From assembly GCA_023393525.1 (NCBI GenBank), contig JAEWKZ010000031.1:1-32532 (forward strand): DNA of 32,532 nt, given 5' to 3'. This stretch comes from Pseudomonadota bacterium. Its GTDB lineage: Bacteria; Desulfobacterota; Desulfovibrionia; Desulfovibrionales; Desulfomicrobiaceae. Made by a program: the position numbers and the translations under genes. Under the pieces are notes generated by a model. It worked only from the letters and a program-made list of their open reading frames with translations. It was not told the DNA's origin and made no database searches. Below, in pieces: positions 1 to 7,503 of this stretch (the first letter of the stretch is position 1; the number at the start of each line of letters is the position of its first letter).

Positions 1-2
1 CA

Positions 3-146
3 TGGTACAAGAAGCTCGTGGACATGGCGGTTCATCCTCTTGGTTTTCATTGGCGTGAAAACTTGATGAACCCCATGTCCTTTCATTTTGTCAAAAGTAC
101 GCTCCAGCCGGATGAACCAAAAAAAAAGGCCCCGAAGGGCCTTTGA
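3..146 (+). CDS. Possible 3' end of a plus-strand gene (unrecognised)
   Basis: One plus-strand frame is open from the window edge to a TGA at 144-146 and would give a 47-residue C-terminal fragment, beginning WYKKLVDMAVHPLGF. Codon use looks more natural than in the other two frames. I recognise no family in it. The last ten or so codons would run through the A-run and hairpin that form the qrc terminator on the other strand, which is possible for convergent genes but also consistent with chance. The real gene, if any, starts outside the window. Confidence 0.25.
   Translation, partial: WYKKLVDMAVHPLGFHWRENLMNPMSFHFVKSTLQPDEPKKKAPKGL
119..144 (-). terminator. Intrinsic terminator of the qrc operon
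   Basis: On the minus strand an 8-bp perfect stem (AAAGGCCC / GGGCCTTT, plus-strand 125-132 and 137-144) closes a 4-base loop and is followed by a run of nine U. It lies about 20 bases beyond the qrcD stop codon, so it ends the qrcABCD transcript. Confidence 0.9.
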
Positions 147-162
147 AAGACAATAACCGATG

Positions 163-1398
163 CTACTTGTTGAGCTTCGCTTCCTGAGGGAAGATCGGCA
201 GGTAGCGGTAGGAAAGGCTCATGACCAGGAAGCCGTACGCCACGATCATCAGCGAGGTCGACCATTCCGCCCAGTTGGGAACGTAGGTGGTCCAACGATC
301 GAAAGGCATGACCGGGATGGCCAGGGCCTGCACAGTGAAGACGAAACGGTTGATGGTCACGCCGATGGCGGCCATGAAGGCGGCGGTGTACATCAGCGCG
401 GGGCGGTTGCGCACGGCGGGAGTGATCAGCATCGCAGCCGGGATCACGCCGAACCAGAACAGCTCAAGCCAGAGCAGGCTCTTGCCGTACCCATATTCGC
501 TGTTGAACATCTCGTCGAAGGTCAGGCCCATGCCGGGCAGAATGCCCTTGGCCCAGGCGTAGGTGTCGATGATCTTGAAGAAGATGTAGACGCAAAGAAG
601 CAGGCCGGAGATCTTGCCCAGAAGCTTCTTGGTGTCGTAGCTGACCAGCTTGCGGCCGGTGATGGCTTCCATGAGCGCGGAGCAGAGCATGGTGAAGCCG
701 GGGCCGGCGGCAATGGCCGAGGAGATGAACAGGAAGAAGGTCCAGGGCCAGATGAAGAAGCCTTCACGGAACACGAACGGACGACCGAAGAGCACGCCGT
801 ACATGCCGCCCAGGGAACCCTGGTGGAAGAAGGACAGGAAGGTGCCGATGCCCGCGAAAAGGGGCATGTAGACATGGAAGTTGTGAGCCAGATGATGGCA
901 GAACCGGTTCTCGTTGATCTTGCGGTTTTCCAGGATGATCGGAACGTATTCGATGATCAGCACCGTGCAGTAGCAGGTGATGCAGAAGATGACTTCCGTC
1001 AGCATGGAGTGGACGTTGGGATGCCAGTAGCCGAACCAGGCCCTGAGCGGCTGGCCGATGTCCAGGACCAGGATCAGCATGGCGCCGGAGTAGCACAGGA
1101 ATCCAACGATGACCGCAAGGTTGATGACGTTCTTGAGTTCGTCGATGCGGATTATGTAGCGCAGGAATCCGGAGAAAAAGGCTCCCGCGCCCAGGGCGAT
1201 TACCGCCAGGTCAAAGGTGATCCACAGGCCGAACCCGAAGTAGTTGTCCAAGCCCGTCACGCCGATACCCGTTCCCAGAACCTTGAATGCGCCATAACCT
1301 CCCCACGCGAGGAAGATGCTGATGACGCCCAACCAGGCCAGGAACTTCCCAACAGAACAACGCTCCACCCCTTCGGGCCAGTACGCTCTATCAGACAT
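163..1398 (-). CDS. qrcD: QrcD, NrfD-like integral membrane subunit of menaquinone reductase
   Basis: A 411-residue polytopic membrane protein of the NrfD/PsrC family with about ten hydrophobic segments. In Qrc this subunit anchors the complex and carries the menaquinone site. The sequence shows repeated hydrophobic helices from about residue 18 to the C-terminus, with short charged loops and conserved-looking polar positions inside helices, and no cofactor motif. The chosen ATG at 1398 overlaps the qrcC stop by 8 bases (ATG..TGA) and has a G-rich Shine-Dalgarno inside qrcC. An upstream in-frame non-ATG start at 1416 would add only six residues. It is the last gene of the operon, ahead of a strong terminator. 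The qrcC-qrcD pairing separates it from isolated NrfD homologues such as those of Hmc, Tmc or Dsr complexes. Confidence 0.9.
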   Translation of the reverse strand: MSDRAYWPEGVERCSVGKFLAWLGVISIFLAWGGYGAFKVLGTGIGVTGLDNYFGFGLWITFDLAVIALGAGAFFSGFLRYIIRIDELKNVINLAVIVGFLCYSGAMLILVLDIGQPLRAWFGYWHPNVHSMLTEVIFCITCYCTVLIIEYVPIILENRKINENRFCHHLAHNFHVYMPLFAGIGTFLSFFHQGSLGGMYGVLFGRPFVFREGFFIWPWTFFLFISSAIAAGPGFTMLCSALMEAITGRKLVSYDTKKLLGKISGLLLCVYIFFKIIDTYAWAKGILPGMGLTFDEMFNSEYGYGKSLLWLELFWFGVIPAAMLITPAVRNRPALMYTAAFMAAIGVTINRFVFTVQALAIPVMPFDRWTTYVPNWAEWSTSLMIVAYGFLVMSLSYRYLPIFPQEAKLNK

Positions 1399-2161
1399 GT
1401 TCGCCCCCCTTGGCATTCTTCAGGTAATTGTCCCCGAGCTTCCTCACCCACTCGCGCTTGGAGTAGTAGTAGACCTGCGGGTCGGTGCCGAGTTTTTCCA
1501 GCAGGCGGAACGCATACTTGGAAGCGGCCAGCTTGCTGACTTCATGCTCGGGATTGTTCAGATCGCCGAACTTGATGGCGCCTGTCGGACAGATTTCCGC
1601 GCAGGCGGGAATGTAGGCGTCTTCGGCCAGCTGGGTCGGGTCCTCGCCGTTCATGCGTGCCTGTTCCTTGGCCGCCATGAATCGATGGTGGCAGAAGGTG
1701 CATTTCTCGACCACGCCGCGCGGCCGGGCCGATGCGTAAGGAGTCAGCACCTTTTCCATGCCTTCGGGCCAGATCGGATCAAACCAGTTGAAGTAACGGG
1801 CGTGGTACGGACAGGCCGCCATGCAGTACCGGCATCCGATGCAGCGGGGATAGACCTGGCTGACGATGCCTCCTTCCTCGTCCTTCAGCGTGGCCACGAC
1901 CGGGCAGACCGTGGAGCAGGACGGATGACCGCACTGCATGCAGGGCCGGGGCAGGTAGGCGACCTCATGGTCGGGGAAGGGCTTCTCGTTGGACAGCTCG
2001 TATATGTTCATCCAATCGGTGGTGCGCAGCTTGTTGGACGCATCCGCCTCGGGGGGCAGGTTGTTTTCCGCCCTGCAGGCAACGGTGCAGGCACCGCAGC
2101 CGGTACACTTGTCGAGATCGACAAGCATGCCCCATTTCACTTTGAATTCTTTTGCTTGCAT
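1391..2161 (-). CDS. qrcC: QrcC, periplasmic iron-sulfur subunit of menaquinone reductase
   Basis: A 256-residue ferredoxin-like protein that wires electrons within Qrc. Sixteen cysteines form four cluster-binding sets: C19-C22-C25-C29; C74-C77-C82-C86; C107-C110-C113-C117; and C154-C157 with C187-C191. This is the usual four-cluster arrangement of the DMSO-reductase-family electron-transfer subunit. There is no export signal of its own, as expected for a subunit carried across the membrane with a twin-arginine partner (QrcB); that transport route is inference. The gene lies 41 bases after qrcB and overlaps qrcD by 8 bases, so translation is probably coupled. The order cytochrome, molybdopterin-fold protein, Fe-S protein and NrfD protein is diagnostic for Qrc. 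Confidence 0.92.
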   Translation of the reverse strand: MQAKEFKVKWGMLVDLDKCTGCGACTVACRAENNLPPEADASNKLRTTDWMNIYELSNEKPFPDHEVAYLPRPCMQCGHPSCSTVCPVVATLKDEEGGIVSQVYPRCIGCRYCMAACPYHARYFNWFDPIWPEGMEKVLTPYASARPRGVVEKCTFCHHRFMAAKEQARMNGEDPTQLAEDAYIPACAEICPTGAIKFGDLNNPEHEVSKLAASKYAFRLLEKLGTDPQVYYYSKREWVRKLGDNYLKNAKGGEHV

Positions 2162-2202
2162 TGTGAATATCCTCTTATGTTCTCCAGATGCTTAACGAAC
2201 GC

Positions 2203-4263
2203 CTACGCCTTGCTGACAGTGACCCGCGCCGTGGCGAACCGGGACAATCCGGTCTGCGCCTCGGTCTCGGCGGCCAACAGTTTGTAGACGTTGTCTCCCT
2301 TGCCTCTGGAAAAAGCATCCCATGCAGTATGGCCAAGACCCATCGGGGCCACGACGGTATCGTTCATCACGCCTTCGAAGATGCGCACGCGGGCCTTGCA
2401 TTCCCCGCTAGCGCCGGCGAGCTTGACGGCGTCATCCTTCTTCAATCCCAGATTCTTGGCCGTGGCCGCGTTGATCAGCACGTACATGTCATTGCCGAGC
2501 ATTTCATCGAAGCGGATGGCGTTGGTGTTGAAGGGAGGAATGGCGATCTTGGCGCTGCCGATCTTGAGGTGGAGCGCAGGAGCAAGAGCCAGGGACTTTC
2601 CGTCGGCGGCGGACACGGCCAGTTCCTGAAGAGGAGTCTGCCACAGGGCCAGATCCTGGACCGGGAACTCTTCGGAAACCCAGGCAGCACCCTCGACCAG
2701 TTCGTCGAAATCGGCGCCCAGGGCTTCGGCCTTGGCCTTGACCACGTCTTCGAAAGTCTCAAAACCCAGAGCAAGTTCGGCCTTGGCGGCCGCGGACAGG
2801 AGCACGTCGCCGGTGGGCCTGGTGTCGAACACGGGTTTGATGACGGCGGCGGCAACGCTGTAGTTGGGCTGCCCCGAACCGTACGGGGAATAGGCGTCGT
2901 CGAGGCGCTCGAACGCGTAGCTGTCGGGCATGATCAGGTCCGCCATGGCCGCGGTCTCGTCCATGAAGGAACTGAAGGATACCACGAATCCGGCCTTGTC
3001 GATGGCGGCCTGGGCCTTGGCGGGGTTCGGCAGGGCGTAGGCCGGGTTGGCGCCGTAGACCATGAGGAGCGCCGGGGCATCGGCTCCGCCGTCGGCCACT
3101 GCGCCCAGATAGGCGACAAGATCGTTGGCGAACAGCGCCTTCCTGTCCGCGGCTGCTTCCACGACCGTGGGAGCCCAAGGCAGGATGCGCACGCCGCCGA
3201 CCGTGTTGACCCGTCCCAGAAGCATGTTCAGGCTCAGTCCGGCGGCAAGCTCGTACGCGCCCAGACCCTGTCCGGCGGCGGCCGCAGTCAGGACCAGCGG
3301 CCGTCCGGCGCGCATCAGTTCCTGAGCCAAACCCGAGATGGTCGCGGCGGGGACGCCGGTGATCTCGGCGACCTTGTCCAACGGATAGGTGGACTGCGCG
3401 AATTTCGCGAAAGCGGAGAAGCCGGGCCAGAACGAACGGTCCCGTCCCTTGTCGGCGATAACGGCCGCAAGCCCCAAAGCCAGAACCGGCTCGGTGCCGG
3501 GAGCGCAGGGAATCCAGGAGTCGGCCACGGCGGAGGTGCCGTTCTGGGCGGGGCCCGCGTAGACGAACTTCACGCCCTTTTCGCGGCTGGCGGAAAAGGC
3601 CTTGCCGTTGCGGGCCACGTTGCCCCAGGAACCCAGCGCGTCGGCACCGAGCAGGAGCACGTAGTTGGCGTTCTCGATGTCATAGCCGACCTGGCCGTCC
3701 CCGCCGAGCATGGCCAGGGCCGCGGAGGCCGGGGCACTCTCGCCGGGCATGAGAAAAGATTTGTCGGAACCGGCCTTGCCGACCAGCGCGGACAGCACGT
3801 CCGTGACCGAGCCGGTCTCGTCGCCGCTGACCATGGCCACGTTTGCTCCGGCTTCCTTGATCTTTCCGGCGAGCAGTTCTTCGGCTTCATCCCAGGTGAT
3901 GTCCTTGAACGAGGAGCCATCCTTGAGCTTGGGATTCTTGATCCGGGAAGGGCTATAGAGAAGATGCACGCTGGCCGCGCCCAGAGGACAGATTCCTCCG
4001 AGGCTCAACGGATGATCGGGGTTGCCCTCGGCCACCACGGGCCGACCGGCCACGGTCTTGACCTTGATTCCGTATGCGTCGGAACCCAGCTTGCACAGCG
4101 CCGGAACCTTCAGTTCCTCGCCGTACTGCAGTCGGGGAATCCACGACCAGTTCTGCGTCCAGATGGACACGTCGTCCAGGGTTTTCCAAATTACGGGAGT
4201 GAAGAGGCTGCCCGTTACACCGCCAGCCACCAAAGAAATAAAGCTTCTTCTGTCGAGTCCCAT
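2203..4263 (-). CDS. qrcB: QrcB, molybdopterin-oxidoreductase-fold subunit of menaquinone reductase
   Basis: A 686-residue member of the molybdopterin oxidoreductase superfamily. The N-terminus carries a twin-arginine type signal (DRRSFI at residues 4-9, then a hydrophobic stretch), so it is probably exported folded by Tat. Active family members bind a [4Fe-4S] cluster near the N-terminus through a four-cysteine motif. Here the corresponding region has only scattered cysteines (around CKLGSDAYG and GGICPLGAAS) and no such motif. This agrees with what is known of QrcB, a structural homologue that carries neither molybdenum cofactor nor cluster. C-terminal motifs such as NAATAKNLGLKKDDAV resemble the molydopterin-dinucleotide-binding domain fold. 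It lies 18 bases downstream of qrcA. Confidence 0.9.
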   Translation of the reverse strand: MGLDRRSFISLVAGGVTGSLFTPVIWKTLDDVSIWTQNWSWIPRLQYGEELKVPALCKLGSDAYGIKVKTVAGRPVVAEGNPDHPLSLGGICPLGAASVHLLYSPSRIKNPKLKDGSSFKDITWDEAEELLAGKIKEAGANVAMVSGDETGSVTDVLSALVGKAGSDKSFLMPGESAPASAALAMLGGDGQVGYDIENANYVLLLGADALGSWGNVARNGKAFSASREKGVKFVYAGPAQNGTSAVADSWIPCAPGTEPVLALGLAAVIADKGRDRSFWPGFSAFAKFAQSTYPLDKVAEITGVPAATISGLAQELMRAGRPLVLTAAAAGQGLGAYELAAGLSLNMLLGRVNTVGGVRILPWAPTVVEAAADRKALFANDLVAYLGAVADGGADAPALLMVYGANPAYALPNPAKAQAAIDKAGFVVSFSSFMDETAAMADLIMPDSYAFERLDDAYSPYGSGQPNYSVAAAVIKPVFDTRPTGDVLLSAAAKAELALGFETFEDVVKAKAEALGADFDELVEGAAWVSEEFPVQDLALWQTPLQELAVSAADGKSLALAPALHLKIGSAKIAIPPFNTNAIRFDEMLGNDMYVLINAATAKNLGLKKDDAVKLAGASGECKARVRIFEGVMNDTVVAPMGLGHTAWDAFSRGKGDNVYKLLAAETEAQTGLSRFATARVTVSKA

Positions 4264-4281
4264 CGTAAATCCACTCCTCTC

Positions 4282-4821
4282 TTATTTGTGGCAGACAAAA
4301 CAGGCGTTGCTGGCGCCACTCTGGGCATGGCATTCTTCACATTGCCACATCTTCATGGTGTCCTTGCTGTAGCCCGAAAGCCTGTTTTCATAGTAGACGG
4401 GCGGGGTGCTCATGTTGGCCACGTCCGGATGACATGTCGTGCAATCGAGTTCCTTGTGCGCGATATGAGAGAAGTACACATTGTCAGGCTGTTTCTGATA
4501 GCCAAGCCATTCAACTTCCTTTTCCTGCTGCACATACTCGGTCACGTAACGGGCTTCATCAGGATCTTCCCCCTGAACATCCTCATGACACCCGACACAG
4601 TTCGCGTTGGTGGGCATACCGGCGTAGGAGCCATCCTCCCGAAACGCATGACAATCCTCACATGCCATGGCCTGATCTTCCACATGCACGACGTGATCGA
4701 ACCGGATGGGTTGGGTCTTCTGACTGTACAGGACTTTTGGAAAGCCCCACCAACCAAGCACGATCGATGCCACCAAACCAACCAGGAATGGCAACACCAC
4801 GCAGCTCTTGCATTTTGCCAC
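4282..4821 (-). CDS. qrcA: QrcA, membrane-anchored multiheme cytochrome c of menaquinone reductase
   Basis: A 179-residue cytochrome with one N-terminal membrane helix (about residues 8-28) and a periplasmic domain holding five CXXCH heme sites at C54, C75, C127, C161 and C174. It is the electron entry point of Qrc, taking electrons from the type I cytochrome c3 pool fed by periplasmic hydrogenases and formate dehydrogenases. The start is GTG at 4821, preceded by a purine-rich AGGAGGAGAGG stretch. No in-frame ATG lies before the membrane helix. QrcA is described as hexaheme; I can find only five standard motifs, plus a CKSC pair at residues 4-7 that lacks a following histidine and lies before the helix. 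First gene of the operon. Confidence 0.9.
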   Translation of the reverse strand: MAKCKSCVVLPFLVGLVASIVLGWWGFPKVLYSQKTQPIRFDHVVHVEDQAMACEDCHAFREDGSYAGMPTNANCVGCHEDVQGEDPDEARYVTEYVQQEKEVEWLGYQKQPDNVYFSHIAHKELDCTTCHPDVANMSTPPVYYENRLSGYSKDTMKMWQCEECHAQSGASNACFVCHK

Positions 4822-4886
4822 AGTCCTCTCCTCCTACCGCGTTGAGATGAAATTTGAAAAAAGCAGACACGGAATAATTGCCCACC

Positions 4887-4914
4887 TGTATTCAAGAGGG
4901 TCCTCCCGTGTCAA
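4887..4914 (-). promoter_or_regulatory. Candidate sigma70-type promoter for qrcABCD
   Basis: Reading the minus strand, a perfect -35 box TTGACA (4909-4914) is followed after 16 bases by AATACA (4887-4892) as a weak -10. Transcription would start near 4880, giving a 5' leader of about 60 bases before the qrcA GTG. The -35 is convincing; the -10 is not, so the assignment is tentative. Confidence 0.45.
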
Positions 4915-4970
4915 GAGATAATGAAAAAAATCACGATCTTCCGCGCCACGCTAACCCCTTTGCAACACAA

Positions 4971-4994
4971 GAAAATTCAGCCCCGGCGCGGGCT
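4971..4994 (-). terminator. Weak hairpin-T-run terminator after rfbC
   Basis: On the minus strand AGCCC (4990-4994) and GGGCT (4979-4983) can pair around a GC-rich loop and are followed by GAATTTTCTT. The stem is short and the T-run interrupted. It sits 25 bases past the rfbC stop, where a terminator would be expected, before the qrc promoter. Confidence 0.4.
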
Positions 4995-5018
4995 AAACCC
5001 GACCAAATCGCTCGATAA

Positions 5019-5582
5019 TCAATCCACCGCCTGAACGGTGAACGGAGAATCGAAATCCGCAAGGAGCGGCAATCGCAAATCTTTCTCCGACATGATCGGA
5101 GGCAGATCGGGCCAGTCGACGCCAAGCGCCGGGTCGAGACACGAGATTCCGGAGTCATGCTCCGGCGAATAGAAGCGGTCCACCTTGTAGAGGAACTGCG
5201 TGCCGGGCTCCAGGGTCATGTACCCATGGGCCAGCCCCCTGGGCACGAAGAGCTGGAGAAAATTATCCGCCGACAGAGTGAACCCCTCCCAGCGACCGAA
5301 GGTCGGCGATCCCTTGCGCAGATCGACCACCACGTCGAAAACCGAGCCTCGCCCCACCCGAACCAGCTTGGCCTGGGTCATGGGCGGAGTCTGAAAATGC
5401 AATCCGCGCAGCACCCCGGCCTGCGCAGAGAACGCCTCGTTGTCCTGCACGAAATCGACATCCACCCCGTGCTCCGCAAATTGCCGGCGAGAGTAGGTCT
5501 CGCAGAAATATCCGCGGTGATCGCCAAAAACCCTGGGCTCGATCAAGAGCACTCCGGGAATACCTGTCCGGGTCGCATCCAT
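5019..5582 (-). CDS. rfbC: dTDP-4-dehydrorhamnose 3,5-epimerase
   Basis: A 187-residue cupin-fold epimerase that converts dTDP-4-keto-6-deoxyglucose to dTDP-4-keto-L-rhamnose for surface polysaccharide. Family signatures are visible: DHRGYFCETY near residue 21, VLRGLHFQ with the catalytic His62, the VFDVVVDLRKGSPTFG strand at 81-96, FVPRGLAHG near 112 and LYKVDRFYSPEHD with the catalytic Tyr132. Length matches the family (about 180-190). I chose ATG 5582, which has AAGGA upstream; a longer frame reaching 5648 adds 22 residues with no homology look. Genes rfbA, rfbB and rfbD are not next to it. It stands alone between the qrc promoter and a tRNA-Ser pair, so it is an orphan copy relative to the usual rml cluster. 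Confidence 0.93.
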   Translation of the reverse strand: MDATRTGIPGVLLIEPRVFGDHRGYFCETYSRRQFAEHGVDVDFVQDNEAFSAQAGVLRGLHFQTPPMTQAKLVRVGRGSVFDVVVDLRKGSPTFGRWEGFTLSADNFLQLFVPRGLAHGYMTLEPGTQFLYKVDRFYSPEHDSGISCLDPALGVDWPDLPPIMSEKDLRLPLLADFDSPFTVQAVD

Positions 5583-5761
5583 GTTCGTCCGTCCTTCTCG
5601 TTTGAGGTGCAAGACTGTTCGAGTAGCGCAAGGGCGCACGGAAAACAATCACGTCGCCACCCGGAACATTGCGCACGCGGATTCCTGGAAACCGCCGGCC
5701 TGAAAGAGCGACCGCGCATGCCCCGCCGAAAAACCCTCCGGGCGGAACAGAGCAAACGCGA

Positions 5762-5787
5762 AAGGCCCGACACGGATGCCGGGCCTT
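5762..5787. other. GC-rich hairpin between rfbC and the tRNA genes
   Basis: An 8-bp inverted repeat (AAGGCCCG / CGGGCCTT) with a 10-base loop lies between the tRNA terminator and rfbC. The flanking T-run is poor on either strand, so it may be a backup terminator or an mRNA 5' structure of rfbC. The rest of the space from 5583 to 5807 shows no convincing gene; the open frames there lack start signals and family resemblance. Confidence 0.4.
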
Positions 5788-5807
5788 CCACGCGCCGCCC
5801 CAGAAAC

Positions 5808-5841
5808 AAAAAAACCGCCGAAATCATTGAGATTTCAGCGG
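5808..5841 (-). terminator. Intrinsic terminator of the tRNA-Ser pair
   Basis: On the minus strand an 11-bp stem (CCGCTGAAATC / GATTTCGGCGG, one T-G wobble) with a 5-base loop is followed by seven U. It begins 13 bases after the CCA end of tRNA-Ser(UGA), so it ends the tandem tRNA transcript. Confidence 0.88.
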
Positions 5842-5853
5842 ATAACGCACTAG

Positions 5854-5944
5854 TGGCGGAGGGTTAGGGATTCGAACCCCAGATGCCCGCAAAGGCATGC
5901 CGGTTTTCAAGACCGGTGCAATCAACCAGCTCTGCCAACCCTCC
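5854..5944 (-). tRNA. tRNA-Ser (anticodon UGA)
   Basis: A 91-nt serine tRNA including an encoded CCA. The acceptor strands GGAGGGTT and AACCCTCC pair perfectly with G as discriminator base. The anticodon stem CCGGT/ACCGG holds the loop CTTGAAA, giving anticodon TGA (reads UCN codons). A long variable arm (GCATGCCTTTGCGGGCAT) marks the class II serine type. The T-loop GGTTCGAATCC is standard. Confidence 0.97.
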
Positions 5945-5949
5945 AGGGG

Positions 5950-6046
<97 letters not shown>

Positions 6047-6066
6047 GTTCATTGAAGAAGTGGCTA

Positions 6067-6093
6067 ATTATCCAAAAGCGCATGGGCCGTCAA
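6067..6093 (-). promoter_or_regulatory. Candidate promoter of the tRNA-Ser pair
   Basis: On the minus strand TTGACG (6088-6093) is followed after 15 bases by GATAAT (6067-6072). The -10 matches five of six consensus bases and the -35 five of six; the spacer is short. It lies 20 bases before the first tRNA base. Confidence 0.5.
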
Positions 6094-6127
6094 CACCAAA
6101 TACGCCGTTGCCGCCACTTGAGGCATT

Positions 6128-6156
6128 TTGACAGCGCGTGCAGGATGCGGCAAATA
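6128..6156 (+). promoter_or_regulatory. Candidate promoter of the hom operon
   Basis: A perfect TTGACA (6128-6133) is followed after 17 bases by CAAATA, a weak -10, in an A/T-rich stretch. It is divergent from the tRNA promoter. The expected leader to the hom start is about 45 bases. The -35 is good, the -10 uncertain. Confidence 0.4.
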
Positions 6157-6198
6157 GATTTTTTCATCGCCCCATAATCTCTTTTTAAATGTTACGGC

Positions 6199-7503
6199 GT
6201 GGAGGCATTCTTGAAAGACTCCGTCATCCATCTCGGCTTGGCCGGCCTTGGCACCGTTGGTTCCGGGCTCATAAAGATCATCCAGGAAAACAACGACTGG
6301 ATCGAGCGCAGACTGGGCAAGACCTTGAAGGTCAAGACCATCATGGTCCGCGACCTGGACAAACCCAGAAACGTCATCCCGTCTCCTGACACGACGTTCA
6401 CCACCAGCATGGACGCCCTGGTAAACGACCCGGAAATCGACATCATCGTCGAGTTGGCCGGGGGCGTCGAATTTCCGCGCACCCTGATCACCCGCGCCCT
6501 GAACAGCGGCAAGTCCGTGGTCACCGCCAACAAGGCGCTCCTGGCGGAACATGGCCCCGAACTCTTCGAACTGGCGGCCGACAAGGGGCTGGGCCTCTAC
6601 TACGAAGCCAGCGTGGCCGGAGGCATCCCCATCATCCAGACCCTGAAGGAGAGCCTGGCTGGCAACCGCATCAAGGCCTTGACCGGCATCCTGAACGGCA
6701 CCGCCAACTTCATCATGTCGGAGATGTCCGAGAAGGGCGAGGATTTCGCCACGGTCCTGGCCAAGGCGCAGGCCAAAGGCTACGCCGAGGCCGACCCGAC
6801 CCTGGACGTCGAGGGCATAGACGCGGCCCACAAGCTGGTCATCCTCATCCGGCTGGCCTACGGCCTGGATTTCCCCATGAGCCGCCTCACCGTGGAGGGC
6901 ATCTCCAAGGTCGAGCAGTTTGATATCATCCTGGCCAAAGAATTCGGCTACCGCCTCAAGCTCCTGGCCCAGGTGCGCGACAAGTCCGGCATGCTGCACG
7001 CCGGAGTCTACCCGGCCCTGCTGCGCCAGGACCACATCCTGGCCAAGGTCGACGGACCGTTCAACTCCATATTGCTGGAAGGCAACGCCGTGGGCCCGGT
7101 CATGCTCTACGGGCAGGGCGCGGGCGATCTGCCGACGGGCAGCGCCGTGCTGGCCGACGTCCTGGCCCTGGCCCGCACCAACTGCGTGCCCAACAACACG
7201 GGATTCCTGGAGGCCAGACTGCCCCAGGCCCAGATTCTGGCCCCCGAACTGACCGTGTTCCGCCACTATTTCCGCTTCACGGTGGTCGATCGGCCCGGCG
7301 TCATGGCCTCCATCGCCGGGGTCATGGGTGAATACAACATCAGCATCGCCCAGGTCGTGCAGCGCCAGTACGCCCCCAACGACGGGGTGCCCATCGTCTT
7401 CATCAGCCATTCCGCGCAGATGCAGAACGTGACAGCGGCCCTCGACACCATCAAAAAATTCAGCTTCGTGCTCGATCCGCCGGTGCACTACAGGATCATC
7501 TGA
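6199..7503 (+). CDS. hom: Homoserine dehydrogenase with C-terminal ACT domain
   Basis: Reduces aspartate semialdehyde to homoserine in the threonine/methionine branch. The N-terminal Rossmann motif GLAGLGTVGSG is at about residues 13-23; the catalytic domain shows SVAGGIPII, LNGTANFIM and the family signature ADPTLDVEGIDAAHK. A C-terminal ACT domain (FRFTVVDRPGVMASIAGV onward) suggests feedback inhibition, typically by threonine. The longest reading starts at GTG 6199 (434 aa), but that has no Shine-Dalgarno. A TTG at 6211 has GGAGG five bases upstream (6201-6205) and would give 430 residues starting MKDSVIHLGL; I think it the likelier start. The stop overlaps the next gene by one base (TGATG), implying coupled translation. 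No aspartokinase domain is fused. Confidence 0.95.
   Translation: MEAFLKDSVIHLGLAGLGTVGSGLIKIIQENNDWIERRLGKTLKVKTIMVRDLDKPRNVIPSPDTTFTTSMDALVNDPEIDIIVELAGGVEFPRTLITRALNSGKSVVTANKALLAEHGPELFELAADKGLGLYYEASVAGGIPIIQTLKESLAGNRIKALTGILNGTANFIMSEMSEKGEDFATVLAKAQAKGYAEADPTLDVEGIDAAHKLVILIRLAYGLDFPMSRLTVEGISKVEQFDIILAKEFGYRLKLLAQVRDKSGMLHAGVYPALLRQDHILAKVDGPFNSILLEGNAVGPVMLYGQGAGDLPTGSAVLADVLALARTNCVPNNTGFLEARLPQAQILAPELTVFRHYFRFTVVDRPGVMASIAGVMGEYNISIAQVVQRQYAPNDGVPIVFISHSAQMQNVTAALDTIKKFSFVLDPPVHYRII

Noticed and set aside
160..1539. A 459-codon plus-strand frame opposite qrcD
   Set aside because: It is antisense to a clearly real membrane protein and its product is a low-complexity H/D/G/Q-rich sequence with no family look; a by-product of GC-rich codon use.
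2188..4845. An 885-codon plus-strand frame opposite qrcB and qrcA
   Set aside because: Antisense shadow of two strongly supported genes, with G/H/R-rich composition and no recognisable domain.
5028..5045. A 17-base string (CCGCCTGAACGGTGAAC) that also occurs near 19950
   Set aside because: Both copies encode the same short peptide FTVQA near the C-termini of rfbC and thrC on the minus strand. No further similarity flanks them, so it is coincidence, not a repeat element or attachment site.
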